Shown here in pieces: positions 1 to 8,413 of a stretch of 64,000 nt of DNA. How positions within the stretch are numbered: the stretch's first letter is position 1; the number at the start of each line of letters is the position of its first letter. The DNA is from Pelistega suis (lineage in GTDB: Bacteria; Pseudomonadota; Gammaproteobacteria; Burkholderiales; Burkholderiaceae_B): contig NZ_JABGBN010000002.1 in assembly GCF_013133795.1 (NCBI RefSeq), forward strand, positions 62,001-126,000, written 5' to 3'. The notes below the pieces were generated by a model. It was not told the DNA's origin. It ran no database searches and was given only the letters and a program-made list of their open reading frames with translations. The position numbers and the translations under genes were made by a program.

Positions 1-911
1 CAGTCGGCATACTTGCCTTAGCCATGGCATTTGCCTTATGGTTAGCACGATTAGATGTATATAAAAGTTCCCACCGTTATGTTGTACATTTTAAAGAAAG
101 TGTCAATGGCTTATCACGTGGTAGTTCGGTGTTGTTTAGTGGAATTAAAGTGGGGGAAGTTTTGGAGCTAAGTCTTGCAGATGAAGATCCTCGTCATGTG
201 TATGCTTTAATTACCGTTGATAGCAAAGTACCAGTCTACGAAGACGTTAAAGCACGTTTACAATTTATGGGTGTAACGGGGCAGTCAGTGATTTCTTTAA
301 GAAGTGGTGCTCCACATCAAGCGCTGTTAGCGGAAATTGGAAATTTTGATAAAACATATGGTGTGCCCATTATTAGTGCTGTTCCATCGCCGTTAAGTGC
401 CTTGCTCGAGGACGGTCAAAGCGTTGTATCGAATTTGACAGAGATTAGTTATAGTTTAAAAAATCTTTTCTCGGATAAAAATATTAAATCGCTGGGTAGT
501 ATTCTAAGTAATGTTGATGGCGTGACATCAGCAGTTTCGGATCAACAGACTATAAAAGAAATGATGTCTCGTACGAATACGGTATTGGCCGATTTAGGTA
601 AGGCTATCAAGGAATATGACAAACTCGCAGTGAATGCTAATACGATGTTGACAAAAGAAGGGCAACAAGCTTTAGCAAGCGCCACACAAGCGATGCGTAA
701 TTTAGAGCGTACAGGGACAACTATTCAAAGGCTAGTGACGAATAACGAAGGAAACATTAATCAGGGTCTGCAGGGCTTTAGAGAGTTAACCCCAGCGATT
801 ATTGAGTTTAAACGTGCGTTTGGTACGCTACAAAATATTTTGCGTGAAATGGAAGATAGACCGGCAGGTTATTTTATTGACGGCAATTCACTAAAAGGAT
901 TTAAACCATGA
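1..911 (+). CDS. MCE-domain (MlaD/PqiB-type) lipid transport protein, 5' end cut by window
   Basis: The reading frame is open to the left edge (frame starting at base 3), so the true start lies outside; the first internal ATG is at 24. The visible N-terminus is the end of a hydrophobic membrane anchor followed by a single MCE domain (about residues 18-95 counted from that ATG, including GLSRGSSVLFSGIKVGEV). The rest is helical and rich in polar residues (about 130-270), as in MlaD-like subunits that form a periplasmic lipid channel beside an ABC permease and ATPase. It overlaps the next gene, an auxiliary lipoprotein, by 4 bases (ATGA), which supports an Mla/Pqi-like operon whose permease and ATPase genes should lie just to the left. 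Family assignment is confident; the exact lipid substrate is unknown. Confidence 0.85.
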   Translation, partial: VGILALAMAFALWLARLDVYKSSHRYVVHFKESVNGLSRGSSVLFSGIKVGEVLELSLADEDPRHVYALITVDSKVPVYEDVKARLQFMGVTGQSVISLRSGAPHQALLAEIGNFDKTYGVPIISAVPSPLSALLEDGQSVVSNLTEISYSLKNLFSDKNIKSLGSILSNVDGVTSAVSDQQTIKEMMSRTNTVLADLGKAIKEYDKLAVNANTMLTKEGQQALASATQAMRNLERTGTTIQRLVTNNEGNINQGLQGFRELTPAIIEFKRAFGTLQNILREMEDRPAGYFIDGNSLKGFKP

Positions 912-1507
912 GACGAGTAAAGTTAAGTGTTATTGTTGGCACATTAGGCATGTTATTAAGTGCTTGTAGTATTTTGCCTAATAATCCTCCTTTGGAAACT
1001 TATCGTTTGGCTCCAAGTCAGGTACAGGTACAGGTGCGTCCTAGCAAATTGAGTCTTTCTATTCCGGAGCCTTATGCCAATAGAGTGATTGCTCATCAAC
1101 GATTAGCAGTCATTACGGACAATAATGAAGTATTAGCTTACGATGGTGTACGATGGGAAGATGTCGCACATAAAGTGTTTCGAAATCGCTTAGTAGAAGA
1201 CTTTCAGCGAGCTAATAGTTATAAAACGATTTTAATCAATGATGAACAAATTAATGTGGATCGCTCTTTACGTTTAGATGTGCAAGCATATCAATTGCAA
1301 TATAAACAAGGGAGACCGTCTGTGGTAATCGCCGTTAATGCGACCTTGGTGAATCGACGTACAGGAGATGTCATCGCTTCTCGTCATTTTCATGCAGAGC
1401 AAGAAACCGATTCTGCACAATTATCCGCTATTTTACCGGTATTTTCACAATTAAATGATCAGGTGAATACAGCGCTGATTCAATGGACAAGAGGGCAAGA
1501 TAAATAA
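908..1507 (+). CDS. ABC-type transport auxiliary lipoprotein (PqiC/DUF330-like)
   Basis: A 199-residue protein with a signal peptide ending in a lipobox (LSAC, Cys at about 20), so it should be a lipoprotein. The mature part resembles the auxiliary lipoproteins of MCE transport systems ([13 protein letters not shown] near the start, then [18 protein letters not shown]), which sit at the inner face of the outer membrane and complete a lipid-transport path with the MCE protein. Its start overlaps the stop of the preceding MCE gene (ATGA) and its stop overlaps the dtd start (TAATG), so the three are probably translated together. Family level is well supported, precise function inferred from neighbours. 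Confidence 0.82.
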   Translation: MRRVKLSVIVGTLGMLLSACSILPNNPPLETYRLAPSQVQVQVRPSKLSLSIPEPYANRVIAHQRLAVITDNNEVLAYDGVRWEDVAHKVFRNRLVEDFQRANSYKTILINDEQINVDRSLRLDVQAYQLQYKQGRPSVVIAVNATLVNRRTGDVIASRHFHAEQETDSAQLSAILPVFSQLNDQVNTALIQWTRGQDK

Positions 1508-1959
1508 TGAAAGTGGTCATTCAAAAAGTCGCACAAGCCTCAGTCACCGTAGATAAAGAGATAGTGGGAGCTATTGAAGACGGCTTGTTGCTATTAGTGG
1601 GGGTGGGGCATGAAGATGGGGTAGAGGACATTGAATATCTGGTTCGTAAAATTACCCAAATGCGAATTTTTGAAGATGATCAAGGTGTGATGAATTTATC
1701 TGTCTTGGATAAAAAAGCCGAGGTATTGTGTGTGAGTCAATTTACTTTATTAGCCTCAACAAAAAAGGGTAATCGTCCATCTTATAGTCAAGCAGCACGT
1801 CCAGAAATCGCTTTGCCATTATTTAACCAGTTTGTCGAGGCGATGAGTTGTAGCTTAGGTAAACCTGTTCCTACAGGAGTATTTGGGGCACATATGGAGG
1901 TTGCCTTGGTAAATAATGGACCTATCACTATTTTATTAGATAGCAAGTCCCCTAATTAA
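1507..1959 (+). CDS. dtd: D-aminoacyl-tRNA deacylase
   Basis: 150 residues, the usual length for DTD. The enzyme hydrolyses D-amino acids (for example D-Tyr) mischarged on tRNA, in the cytoplasm. The two signature motifs are visible: SQFTL at 77-81 and the Gly-cisPro motif in NNGPITI at 136-142; the N-terminal [16 protein letters not shown] is also typical. The ATG at 1507 shares one base with the stop of the lipoprotein gene, and the next gene begins 1 base after its stop, so it is the third gene of a tight run. Confidence 0.96.
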   Translation: MKVVIQKVAQASVTVDKEIVGAIEDGLLLLVGVGHEDGVEDIEYLVRKITQMRIFEDDQGVMNLSVLDKKAEVLCVSQFTLLASTKKGNRPSYSQAARPEIALPLFNQFVEAMSCSLGKPVPTGVFGAHMEVALVNNGPITILLDSKSPN

Positions 1960-1960
1960 T

Positions 1961-3094
1961 ATGACATCTTATCTTTTCATCGAGGGTGAGCGTTTAGCAT
2001 GGCAGTCAGAGAGTCAAGCTAAAGTCCCTAAAAACTGTATTTATGTTGATGATACTTTGCGAGCTGATGAGGCACTGCGTTTGGCTCGTGCAGGTACGGC
2101 GATGTTGTGGCAAGGGGATTTTCAAAATGCTAAGCAATTATTAGCAGCGATGGCTCGTAAAATTGATAGCAAGAAGCCTAAGATAGCACCAACGGCAAAA
2201 GAACAATTTCATTTATACCGTTTGGCGCAAGCACAAAAAGCACAAATTCTAGGGATGTTATTAATTCGAATAGAATCGGATTTTACCGTCGTGTTGAAAC
2301 GTGCTCCTGATATTCGCCTGGCCGCACAGCAGGTATGGCATTGGCAAGAACCTTTTGTGGTATCTTTGCGAGAGCTGTTGGGAATTATTGGGGCTTATGA
2401 GTGGCGTAAGAATGGAGTCTCTGTTCCCGCCTTAGGAGATAAGGCTAAAATCTATCCTTATTATGGTGTATTTTCACCGATTCGTGGTGAATACCTTGAT
2501 TTAGTAGCGACTACGCCTTTACCAGCTACTTGTTGTCAAGCCATGGAAATCGGTGTAGGGACGGGGGTGTTGTCAGCCATATTAGCTAAGCGAGGCGTTG
2601 AGTTAGTGATAGCTACGGATATTGCTGATCGAGCGATTGAGTGTGCAAGGTTTAATATCGCGCAACTAGGGTATGCTGATAAGGTACGCATTCTAAAACA
2701 GGCTTTTTTTCCTCAAGAGAGCGTTGATTTAATCGTATGTAATCCGCCATGGCTGCCCGCCAAAGCAAGTACGAGTTTGGAAGCGGCAGTTTATGATCCG
2801 GATAGTCAGATGTTAAAAGGCTTTTTAAGTGGAGTAGCTAACCATTTAAATTCTGATGGGCAAGCGTGGTTAATTATTTCTGATCTGGCTGAGCGTCTAG
2901 GATTGCGAGCTGAGGGGGAGCTGTTAGGGTGGATTGAGGCGGCTGGTCTATCGCTTGCTGCACGCTATGATACGCGCCCTAAACATAAAAAAGCACAGGA
3001 AAGTATGGATCCTTTGAGTCAAGCAAGGCGCGAGGAGGTGACCAGTCTTTGGGTACTAAAAAAATACCAGCCGAAGGCTGGTATTTGCGAGTAG
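1961..3094 (+). CDS. class I SAM-dependent methyltransferase
   Basis: 377 residues. The SAM-binding motif I is MEIGVGTGVLSAIL (about 195-208) and the substrate-side motif is NPPW at 261-264, which is typical of N-methyltransferases acting on amide or amino nitrogens of protein or nucleic acid (PrmC/HemK and RlmF-like families). The first 190 residues are not recognised. It starts 1 base after dtd and is probably cotranscribed with it. The last codons (KKYQPKAGICE) overlap a hairpin that looks like the terminator of the opposing gene. The substrate is unknown; a PrmC-like or rRNA methyltransferase role is possible but unproven. Confidence 0.75.
   Translation: MTSYLFIEGERLAWQSESQAKVPKNCIYVDDTLRADEALRLARAGTAMLWQGDFQNAKQLLAAMARKIDSKKPKIAPTAKEQFHLYRLAQAQKAQILGMLLIRIESDFTVVLKRAPDIRLAAQQVWHWQEPFVVSLRELLGIIGAYEWRKNGVSVPALGDKAKIYPYYGVFSPIRGEYLDLVATTPLPATCCQAMEIGVGTGVLSAILAKRGVELVIATDIADRAIECARFNIAQLGYADKVRILKQAFFPQESVDLIVCNPPWLPAKASTSLEAAVYDPDSQMLKGFLSGVANHLNSDGQAWLIISDLAERLGLRAEGELLGWIEAAGLSLAARYDTRPKHKKAQESMDPLSQARREEVTSLWVLKKYQPKAGICE
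3055..3086 (-). terminator. terminator with cUUCGg loop, embedded in the methyltransferase 3' end
   Basis: On the minus strand, arms of about 9 bp (ATACCAGCC / GGCTGGTAT) flank a CTTCGG loop, and the stem is followed by a run of seven T. It would end transcription of the small lipoprotein gene at 3129-3386. It lies entirely inside the last codons of the convergent methyltransferase gene. On the plus strand the stem is followed by only TTT. Confidence 0.75.
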
Positions 3095-3128
3095 AGTAAG
3101 ACGGCTAGTCACTCACCGTTGTAAGCAA

Positions 3129-3386
3129 TTATTGACAGCTAAACGTCATAAAGTAGCTATCGTCTGGAGAGCCCGAGCCTGTAGGTGATAGCTGCTGTAC
3201 ATTTGCGACTTTTTGAGGAGCACACATTTGTTCTGCTGTTCCCATACAACCTTCCCAATTAGGCGCACTATTGGCATTTGGGGAGCACTTTAGACCATAG
3301 CTATTACGGTTGCTTAAATCAATTTTGCCAGTAGATGAACATGCAGCAAGCAAAGCTGTCAAAGAAATAATGATAAGTTTTTTCAT
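3129..3386 (-). CDS. small cysteine-rich lipoprotein, function unknown
   Basis: 85 residues with a clear lipoprotein signal (MKKLIIISLTALLAACSSTG; lipobox LAAC, Cys at 16). The mature peptide of about 70 residues contains four further cysteines (in GLKCSP, GCMG, MCAP and FSCQ), which could form two disulfides in the periplasm. I do not recognise a family. It is convergent with the methyltransferase gene and has its own terminator inside that gene's end. The upstream gap contains no other convincing gene. Confidence 0.7.
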   Translation of the reverse strand: MKKLIIISLTALLAACSSTGKIDLSNRNSYGLKCSPNANSAPNWEGCMGTAEQMCAPQKVANVQQLSPTGSGSPDDSYFMTFSCQ

Positions 3387-3613
3387 AGTTCACATGCTTT
3401 AAAAAGTAATGTTGATGCTTAGTATTATAAACAAAGCTTTTTCCAAACGGCACAAAATTGAAATGGTTTGATGAATTCACTATTTTATGGATAAGTTCAT
3501 GCACTTTTTTAAGGTGTGTAATCTAATGAATTATCTAAGCTACTAGGTATATTCACAAAGAGAAGGCAATTTGTTACGATAATAGAAGAAATAATTCGTC
3601 AAGGAGTATAACA

Positions 3614-4009
3614 ATGAAAAAAACATTAGTGAGTTTATTAATCGCACTCAGCGCAGGCACTGCTGCTATGGCTCAGAGTCAGGATGTTGATAATCGTCCA
3701 GCTCGCCAAAAAGCACAAGATGTCTATGTTGAACCGACATTGCGAGTGAAGTCTACAATGACAACGACAGTCGTAGATCCAGTAACGTCTGAACGAAAAG
3801 TGATTGAACAGAAAGAAAGTACTAAGGTCTATGATCATGGTGGTCAAGTGATTCAAAGTGATGAGCAAGCGCAACAAGTCACCCAGCCTGTCGCTAATCC
3901 TCAAGTAGCTACGCCAACGACGACAGCGACGCCAGCGGTAAAGGCAGCCCCAGTTCAGCAAAAAGTGATTAAAAAAGAAATTACCGATATGAGTCGTCCT
4001 AAGCCATAA
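3614..4009 (+). CDS. secreted or periplasmic protein of unknown function
   Basis: 131 residues, preceded by a good ribosome site (AAGGAG 8-9 bases before ATG). A Sec signal peptide (MKKTLVSLLIALSAG then AMA-Q, cleavage about residue 20) is followed by a hydrophilic, Thr/Val/Gln/Pro-rich chain. There is no recognisable domain: a charged segment (about 30-85) leads into a low-complexity stretch (about 85-115) rich in Ala, Thr, Pro and Val. A strong terminator follows, so it is probably a single-gene unit. Low complexity makes homology hard to judge. Confidence 0.65.
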   Translation: MKKTLVSLLIALSAGTAAMAQSQDVDNRPARQKAQDVYVEPTLRVKSTMTTTVVDPVTSERKVIEQKESTKVYDHGGQVIQSDEQAQQVTQPVANPQVATPTTTATPAVKAAPVQQKVIKKEITDMSRPKP

Positions 4010-4040
4010 GTAGTGACATAGACTGTTGTAAATAATAATC

Positions 4041-4070
4041 AACCGAGACGGTAAAACGTCTCGGTTTTTT
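4041..4070 (+). terminator. rho-independent terminator
   Basis: AACCGAGACG / CGTCTCGGTT arms around a short AAAA-containing loop, followed by a T run. It closes the secreted-protein gene at 3614-4009. Confidence 0.9.
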
Positions 4071-4131
4071 CTTGTTGATGACAATTTTTTTAGTGGTTTT
4101 CCCTAGGTTTAAGGGTTTTATTTAAAAATAA

Positions 4132-4161
4132 TTAACAGTTTTTTATAAATTTGCTTATAAT
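4132..4161 (+). promoter_or_regulatory. candidate sigma70 promoter of putP
   Basis: TTAACA and TATAAT are separated by 18 bases, about 95 bases before the putP start. The region is AT-rich and no other gene lies between. Consensus match only; no experimental evidence. Confidence 0.5.
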
Positions 4162-4256
4162 CCAATCCGATGTCCTGTATTGTAGGGTTAACTGAGTTAA
4201 CCTTTTGATTTTTTTGTTGTTTGAGTTCAGCTTTTTGAGGAAAAAAAGGAGAGGAA

Positions 4257-5747
4257 ATGAGCTTAAATCCCATGTATATTACTTTTGCGCTCTATATTGT
4301 TGCCGTATTAGGCATTGGTGTAGCAGCGTATATGGCGACACGTAACTTTGGTGATTATATTTTAGGTGGCCGTCGTTTAGGTGGCTTTGTGACAGCGATG
4401 GCAGCTGGTGCATCGGATATGTCAGGTTGGCTTTTAATGGGTTTACCAGGTGCTATTTATGCTGCAGGTCTTGTAGAGGCATGGATTGCTATTGGCTTAA
4501 CGATTGGTGCCTATTTTAACTGGTTGTTAGTTTCTGGTCGTTTGCGTATCCAAACAGAATTTAATAATAATGCATTAACCTTGCCTGAGTATTTTGCCGC
4601 ACGTTTTGGTGAGTATGGCAAATTACTAAAAGTTGCTTCAGCAGCGATTATTCTTTTATTCTTTACATTGTATAGTGCTTCTGGTGTTGTAGCAGGTGCG
4701 CGTTTATTCCAACTATTATTTGAAATTGATTATGGCACAGCTATCTGGTTAGGTGCAGGTGCTACGATTATTTATACCTTTATTGGTGGTTTCTTAGCGG
4801 TGTCTTGGAGTGATAGTTTACAGGCAAGTTTAATGTTCTTTGCTTTAATTTTTACGCCCATCGCTGTTTATCTTTCACTAGGTGGTTCGGCAGAAGTGAG
4901 TGCAGCCTTTGCTGCAGCCTCTGCAGCAAAAAATGTGGACTTTTCTAGCTTCTGGCCAACAGGGACAAGTTTTGTTGCTGTGGTTTCTGCGGCGGCATGG
5001 GGCTTAGGTTATTTTGGTCAGCCACATATTCTTGCTCGTTTTATGGCTGCTGAAAATGTCAAAACCCTAGTAAAAGCACGTCGTATTTCAATGACATGGA
5101 TGATTTTATGTCTTGCTGGTGCGGTTTTAGTGGGTTATTACGGTATTGCATACTTCCAAGGTCATCCTGAGCATGTAGATCAATTGCAAGGCAACTCTGA
5201 ACGTGTATTTATGGTGTTATCGACCATTTTATTCAATCCTTGGATTGCAGGCATTATCTTATCAGCGATTTTGGCGGCTGTGATGAGTACATTAAGTGCG
5301 CAGTTATTAGTATGCTCATCAGCGTTGACAGAGGATTTTTATAAAGGCTTTTTCCGTCCAAATGCAAGTCAGGCAGAGCTTGTTTGGTTAGGTCGCTTAA
5401 TGGTATTGGCTATTGCGCTACTTGCCATTTGGATTGCTCAGGATCCAGAGAGTAAAGTGCTTGGTTTGGTGTCGTATGCATGGGCTGGCTTTGGTGCTGC
5501 CTTTGGTCCAGTCGTGATTTTCTCGGTATTCTGGAAACGTACCACTGCGTTAGGTGCTTTATTAGGTATGGTAGCAGGTGCTGTTGTTGTCGTCACTTGG
5601 AAAGGTGATTTATACGAAATCGTACCGGGCTTTATTGCTTGCTCGGTAGTACTGGTCATTGTATCTTTATTGACTAAGGTACCAGCAGCAGTTGAAAAGC
5701 GTTTTGATGAGGCAGAAGCCGAATATCAGCGTCAAGCGAATGCTTAA
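4257..5747 (+). CDS. putP: sodium/proline symporter
   Basis: 496 residues, normal for PutP, with about 13 hydrophobic segments and the SSS-family features GDYILGGRRLGGF near residue 32, GASDMSGWLLMGLPG near 51 and ILAAVMSTLSAQLLV near 340. It couples inward sodium flow to L-proline uptake across the inner membrane. A ribosome site (GGAGAGG) stands just before the ATG. It is flanked by its own promoter-like sequence and a terminator. A sodium-driven carrier fits a cell that also encodes a sodium-pumping NQR complex in this window. Confidence 0.95.
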   Translation: MSLNPMYITFALYIVAVLGIGVAAYMATRNFGDYILGGRRLGGFVTAMAAGASDMSGWLLMGLPGAIYAAGLVEAWIAIGLTIGAYFNWLLVSGRLRIQTEFNNNALTLPEYFAARFGEYGKLLKVASAAIILLFFTLYSASGVVAGARLFQLLFEIDYGTAIWLGAGATIIYTFIGGFLAVSWSDSLQASLMFFALIFTPIAVYLSLGGSAEVSAAFAAASAAKNVDFSSFWPTGTSFVAVVSAAAWGLGYFGQPHILARFMAAENVKTLVKARRISMTWMILCLAGAVLVGYYGIAYFQGHPEHVDQLQGNSERVFMVLSTILFNPWIAGIILSAILAAVMSTLSAQLLVCSSALTEDFYKGFFRPNASQAELVWLGRLMVLAIALLAIWIAQDPESKVLGLVSYAWAGFGAAFGPVVIFSVFWKRTTALGALLGMVAGAVVVVTWKGDLYEIVPGFIACSVVLVIVSLLTKVPAAVEKRFDEAEAEYQRQANA

Positions 5748-5775
5748 GCTCACCTTGTCCTAGGACAAAATGTTC

Positions 5776-5807
5776 ACACCCCTCTAGTCAGAGGGGTGTT
5801 TTGCTTT
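5776..5807 (+). terminator. rho-independent terminator of putP
   Basis: Perfect 10-bp stem ACACCCCTCT / AGAGGGGTGT with a 4-base loop (AGTC), followed by TTTTGCTTTT. Confidence 0.92.
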
Positions 5808-5874
5808 TATTGTATGGGGTGTAAAAATGCGTAGGGGATAAGGTTTTACGTTATGTAAATAGGAGGTGTGATAG

Positions 5875-7842
5875 ATGAGAAATGAAGTGTTTGCCAATCT
5901 AGAGAAACATCCGTTAACAGAAAAACAATATTTGGCTTGCACTAGCGAGTCAGCTACTACGCTGGTTTTAGCGGGTGCTGGTACGGGGAAAACAAGTACT
6001 CTGCTAGGACGTATTGCTTATTTATATGAAGTGCATCAATTGGATTTAACACATATTTTATCCTTGGCATTTGCTGTTGAGGCAGCGCAAGAAGTTCAGC
6101 AGCGAGTGGAGCAGAGTTTAAGTAGGCAGTATGGTATTACTAGGAATAAATTAGAAAAATTTAAGTCAAGAACTTTTCATAGTCTGGGGCTTTATATTGT
6201 TGAGCAGGTAGAAGGAAAGCGACCTCAACTGACTTCTTTAATAGATGAAGGTGCTTTACGTATTTTTTTAAGACAGCAATTTGAGGTCTTAAGTCGTTCA
6301 GATATCCGATATAGACAATGGATTTATCATTATTTTTCCTATGTAGAGGAGATGAGAGAGCACCATCCTAAACGGACATTGAATGATGATTATGTTGAAA
6401 ACCAAGCGGAGTTATGTTTAGCTAATTTCTTTTATTTGATGGGTATTCCTTATATATATAAGGCACATTATGCTCCAGATTACTATATGCAAGGGATGCC
6501 CTATCGCTGCAGTTTTTATCTACCAGATAGTCGGACTTATATCGATATATGGGATAAAGGGTTATCAGAACATGTCAGGCAGCAATATAAGGCAATACAT
6601 CAGTCTTATGGCACGCGATGTTTGTTCTATGAGAAGGATGTTAAGCTAGCGGAGCATTTATTTGCTTTTCCATTGGATAGGGATATCGTACGAAGTAGTG
6701 GGCGAGTAGATCAATTGCTAGATGGCTTGTTGTCCTTATTACTCTATTTTAAAAGTCAGGGTATAGATAGTCTGCAATTGGCACAACAGCCTGCCCCAGA
6801 GAGTGCTTATTTTGGTCGCATGTTTCCAGAAGCGCTTATTCAATTATTACTACCTTTATATCAAGCATATGAGCGACATTTACAAGTACAGGGAGAGATT
6901 GATTTTGATGGTATGATTGTGCGAGCGACCAACTATATCAATCAAGGTGCTTTTGTGGTGCCATGGACAGATATTTTAATTGATGAATTTCAGGATATTT
7001 CTTTGATTCGTTTGCAATTAATTCAAGCAATACAGCAGCAAAGAGAGAGTATTCGTCTATTTTTGGTGGGGGACGATTGGCAAACGATTTATCAGTTTGC
7101 GGGTAGTCGATTAGGCTATATTCGAGATATAGAGTATTATTTTGGTGCAACATCCATTATTGCATTGGATCAAACATTTCGATTTCATCAGGGTTTGTGT
7201 GATATTAGCAGTCGATTTATTCAAAAAAATCCACAACAATATCGTAAAAAACTCAGTGCATTAAAGTCTTCCGAAGAAAGTCTTGTTTTAGTGGGGTTAC
7301 CTGCTGAACTCTCCAATCAATTGCCTAATGAGAAACTTATTAGTCGCATTGTTAAGGATATTCAAGGGAAAGCCCATACTGCTAGACAGGTGAGCTGTTT
7401 ATTACTGGCACGTTTTAACCATCAGTTACCAAGTGATACACAGTTATGTCAATGGCAAAGTTGTTATCCTGATCTCACCATAAAAGCAATGAGTATCCAT
7501 GCTTCAAAGGGGATGGAGGCGGATTATGTGATTGTGCTTAATTTGAATGCTGGTGAGTATGGATTACCTTCGGAAAAAATAGAGTGCTATCAGCCTATTC
7601 AGCAAGAGGAAACTTATCCGCACGCAAGTGAACGCAGGGTATTATATGTGGCGATAACACGAGCTAAAGAAAGGGTGTATCTGTGTTACGATGATGATAA
7701 TCCTTCGTGTTTTGTTAAGGAATTACAAGAAGAAATCCCTTTGCGCCAATTGGGACAAAGGGATTTGATAACATCAGTTCGGTTGGGCGTGATGGCCTTA
7801 TTGCAAGGTATGCGTCGGCTCATCTTCGACAGGAAAGTTTAA
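5875..7842 (+). CDS. UvrD/Rep (HelD-like) SF1 helicase with a nuclease-like insert
   Basis: 655 residues. SF1A helicase motifs run in order: Walker A AGAGTGKTS (about 33-42), Walker B LIDEFQDIS (about 368-376), GDDWQTIYQFAGS (motif III), SIHASKGMEADYVIVL (motif V, about 540) and YVAITRAKERVYL (motif VI, about 590). It should unwind DNA from a 3' overhang. Between motifs I and II (about 170-260) lies an insert resembling the PD-(D/E)XK-type segment seen in some HelD-like helicases (ANFFYLMGIPYIYKAHY, then FYLPDSRTYIDIW), but the usual PDF aspartate appears as CSF. A good ribosome site (AGGAGG) precedes it. Its last 15 codons overlap the end of a convergent gene. HelD is the closest name, but length and insert differ. 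Confidence 0.85.
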   Translation: MRNEVFANLEKHPLTEKQYLACTSESATTLVLAGAGTGKTSTLLGRIAYLYEVHQLDLTHILSLAFAVEAAQEVQQRVEQSLSRQYGITRNKLEKFKSRTFHSLGLYIVEQVEGKRPQLTSLIDEGALRIFLRQQFEVLSRSDIRYRQWIYHYFSYVEEMREHHPKRTLNDDYVENQAELCLANFFYLMGIPYIYKAHYAPDYYMQGMPYRCSFYLPDSRTYIDIWDKGLSEHVRQQYKAIHQSYGTRCLFYEKDVKLAEHLFAFPLDRDIVRSSGRVDQLLDGLLSLLLYFKSQGIDSLQLAQQPAPESAYFGRMFPEALIQLLLPLYQAYERHLQVQGEIDFDGMIVRATNYINQGAFVVPWTDILIDEFQDISLIRLQLIQAIQQQRESIRLFLVGDDWQTIYQFAGSRLGYIRDIEYYFGATSIIALDQTFRFHQGLCDISSRFIQKNPQQYRKKLSALKSSEESLVLVGLPAELSNQLPNEKLISRIVKDIQGKAHTARQVSCLLLARFNHQLPSDTQLCQWQSCYPDLTIKAMSIHASKGMEADYVIVLNLNAGEYGLPSEKIECYQPIQQEETYPHASERRVLYVAITRAKERVYLCYDDDNPSCFVKELQEEIPLRQLGQRDLITSVRLGVMALLQGMRRLIFDRKV

Positions 7843-8163
7843 AAAGAGTAATGCTTCTTTAATTAAGGTTTCATTTTCACAGAAAAAGATAACCGTATCA
7901 TTATCATTCATATTGGCAAGGATAGATTCAAGTTCATCCGCTACACTTAGCGTATCACTAAGTAGCTCACCGACATGAATGTCAGAGCCGTCTTGAAAGC
8001 GCTCAGCAGGAATAATAGAGGGTAATAGGTCAAAGTTATTATGACCTAATACAAAGCCAATAGATAAGCTGAGACCATTGACTTGCGTTATTATCTCGAA
8101 CCCCTCAATATCATCGCCAAGATGACGCGCATAAGTGCTAATAAAAGTTTCGTTCTCAGACAT
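7798..8163 (-). CDS. acidic protein of unknown function
   Basis: About 121 residues, very acidic (many Asp/Glu) and lacking a signal peptide or membrane segment, so probably cytoplasmic. A GTG at 8166 and an ATG at 8163 are both possible starts; ATG was chosen. No family recognised. It overlaps the 3' end of the helicase gene by 45 bases tail to tail and lies 13 bases after a small lipoprotein gene on the same strand, with which it is probably cotranscribed. The long conserved frame and clean start context support a real gene. Confidence 0.6.
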   Translation of the reverse strand: MSENETFISTYARHLGDDIEGFEIITQVNGLSLSIGFVLGHNNFDLLPSIIPAERFQDGSDIHVGELLSDTLSVADELESILANMNDNDTVIFFCENETLIKEALLFLNFPVEDEPTHTLQ

Positions 8164-8176
8164 CACTTTTTAATCA

Positions 8177-8293
8177 TTATTGTAAAAGATTAGTAGGAGG
8201 AGGAATATCAGCTGGTTGAGCAGGGGGGAGATTTTTCTGTGCACAAGCGCTTAAACAAAGACCGATAAATGTAAGAGCAATCAATTTTTTCAT
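8177..8293 (-). CDS. 38-residue lipoprotein, LptM-like
   Basis: A short reading frame: MKKLIALTFIGLCLSACAQK followed by a Pro-rich tail (PPAQPADIPPP) and stop. The lipobox is LSAC with Cys at 17, so the mature peptide has only about 22 residues. The pattern (short signal, Cys, QK, then proline-rich end) is like LptM/YifL, a small lipoprotein assisting LptD maturation, but the GPLYLP signature of true LptM is absent. It precedes the acidic protein gene on the same strand. Confidence 0.6.
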   Translation of the reverse strand: MKKLIALTFIGLCLSACAQKNLPPAQPADIPPPTNLLQ

Positions 8294-8413
8294 TCTTATG
8301 TCCGATGAGTGTATGAAAGGAAGTATTAACTCTCTTAGCATATTACAATCAAGACTTAGTTACAATAGCAAATAGGTGAATTTTACTGTTAAAAAAACTA
8401 AAGTCGCGATTCA

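Noticed and set aside
3319-3504. Frame of 61 codons on the minus strand overlapping the lipoprotein gene start
   Set aside because: Atypical composition with many aromatic and Cys residues, overlap with a better gene, and no ribosome site.
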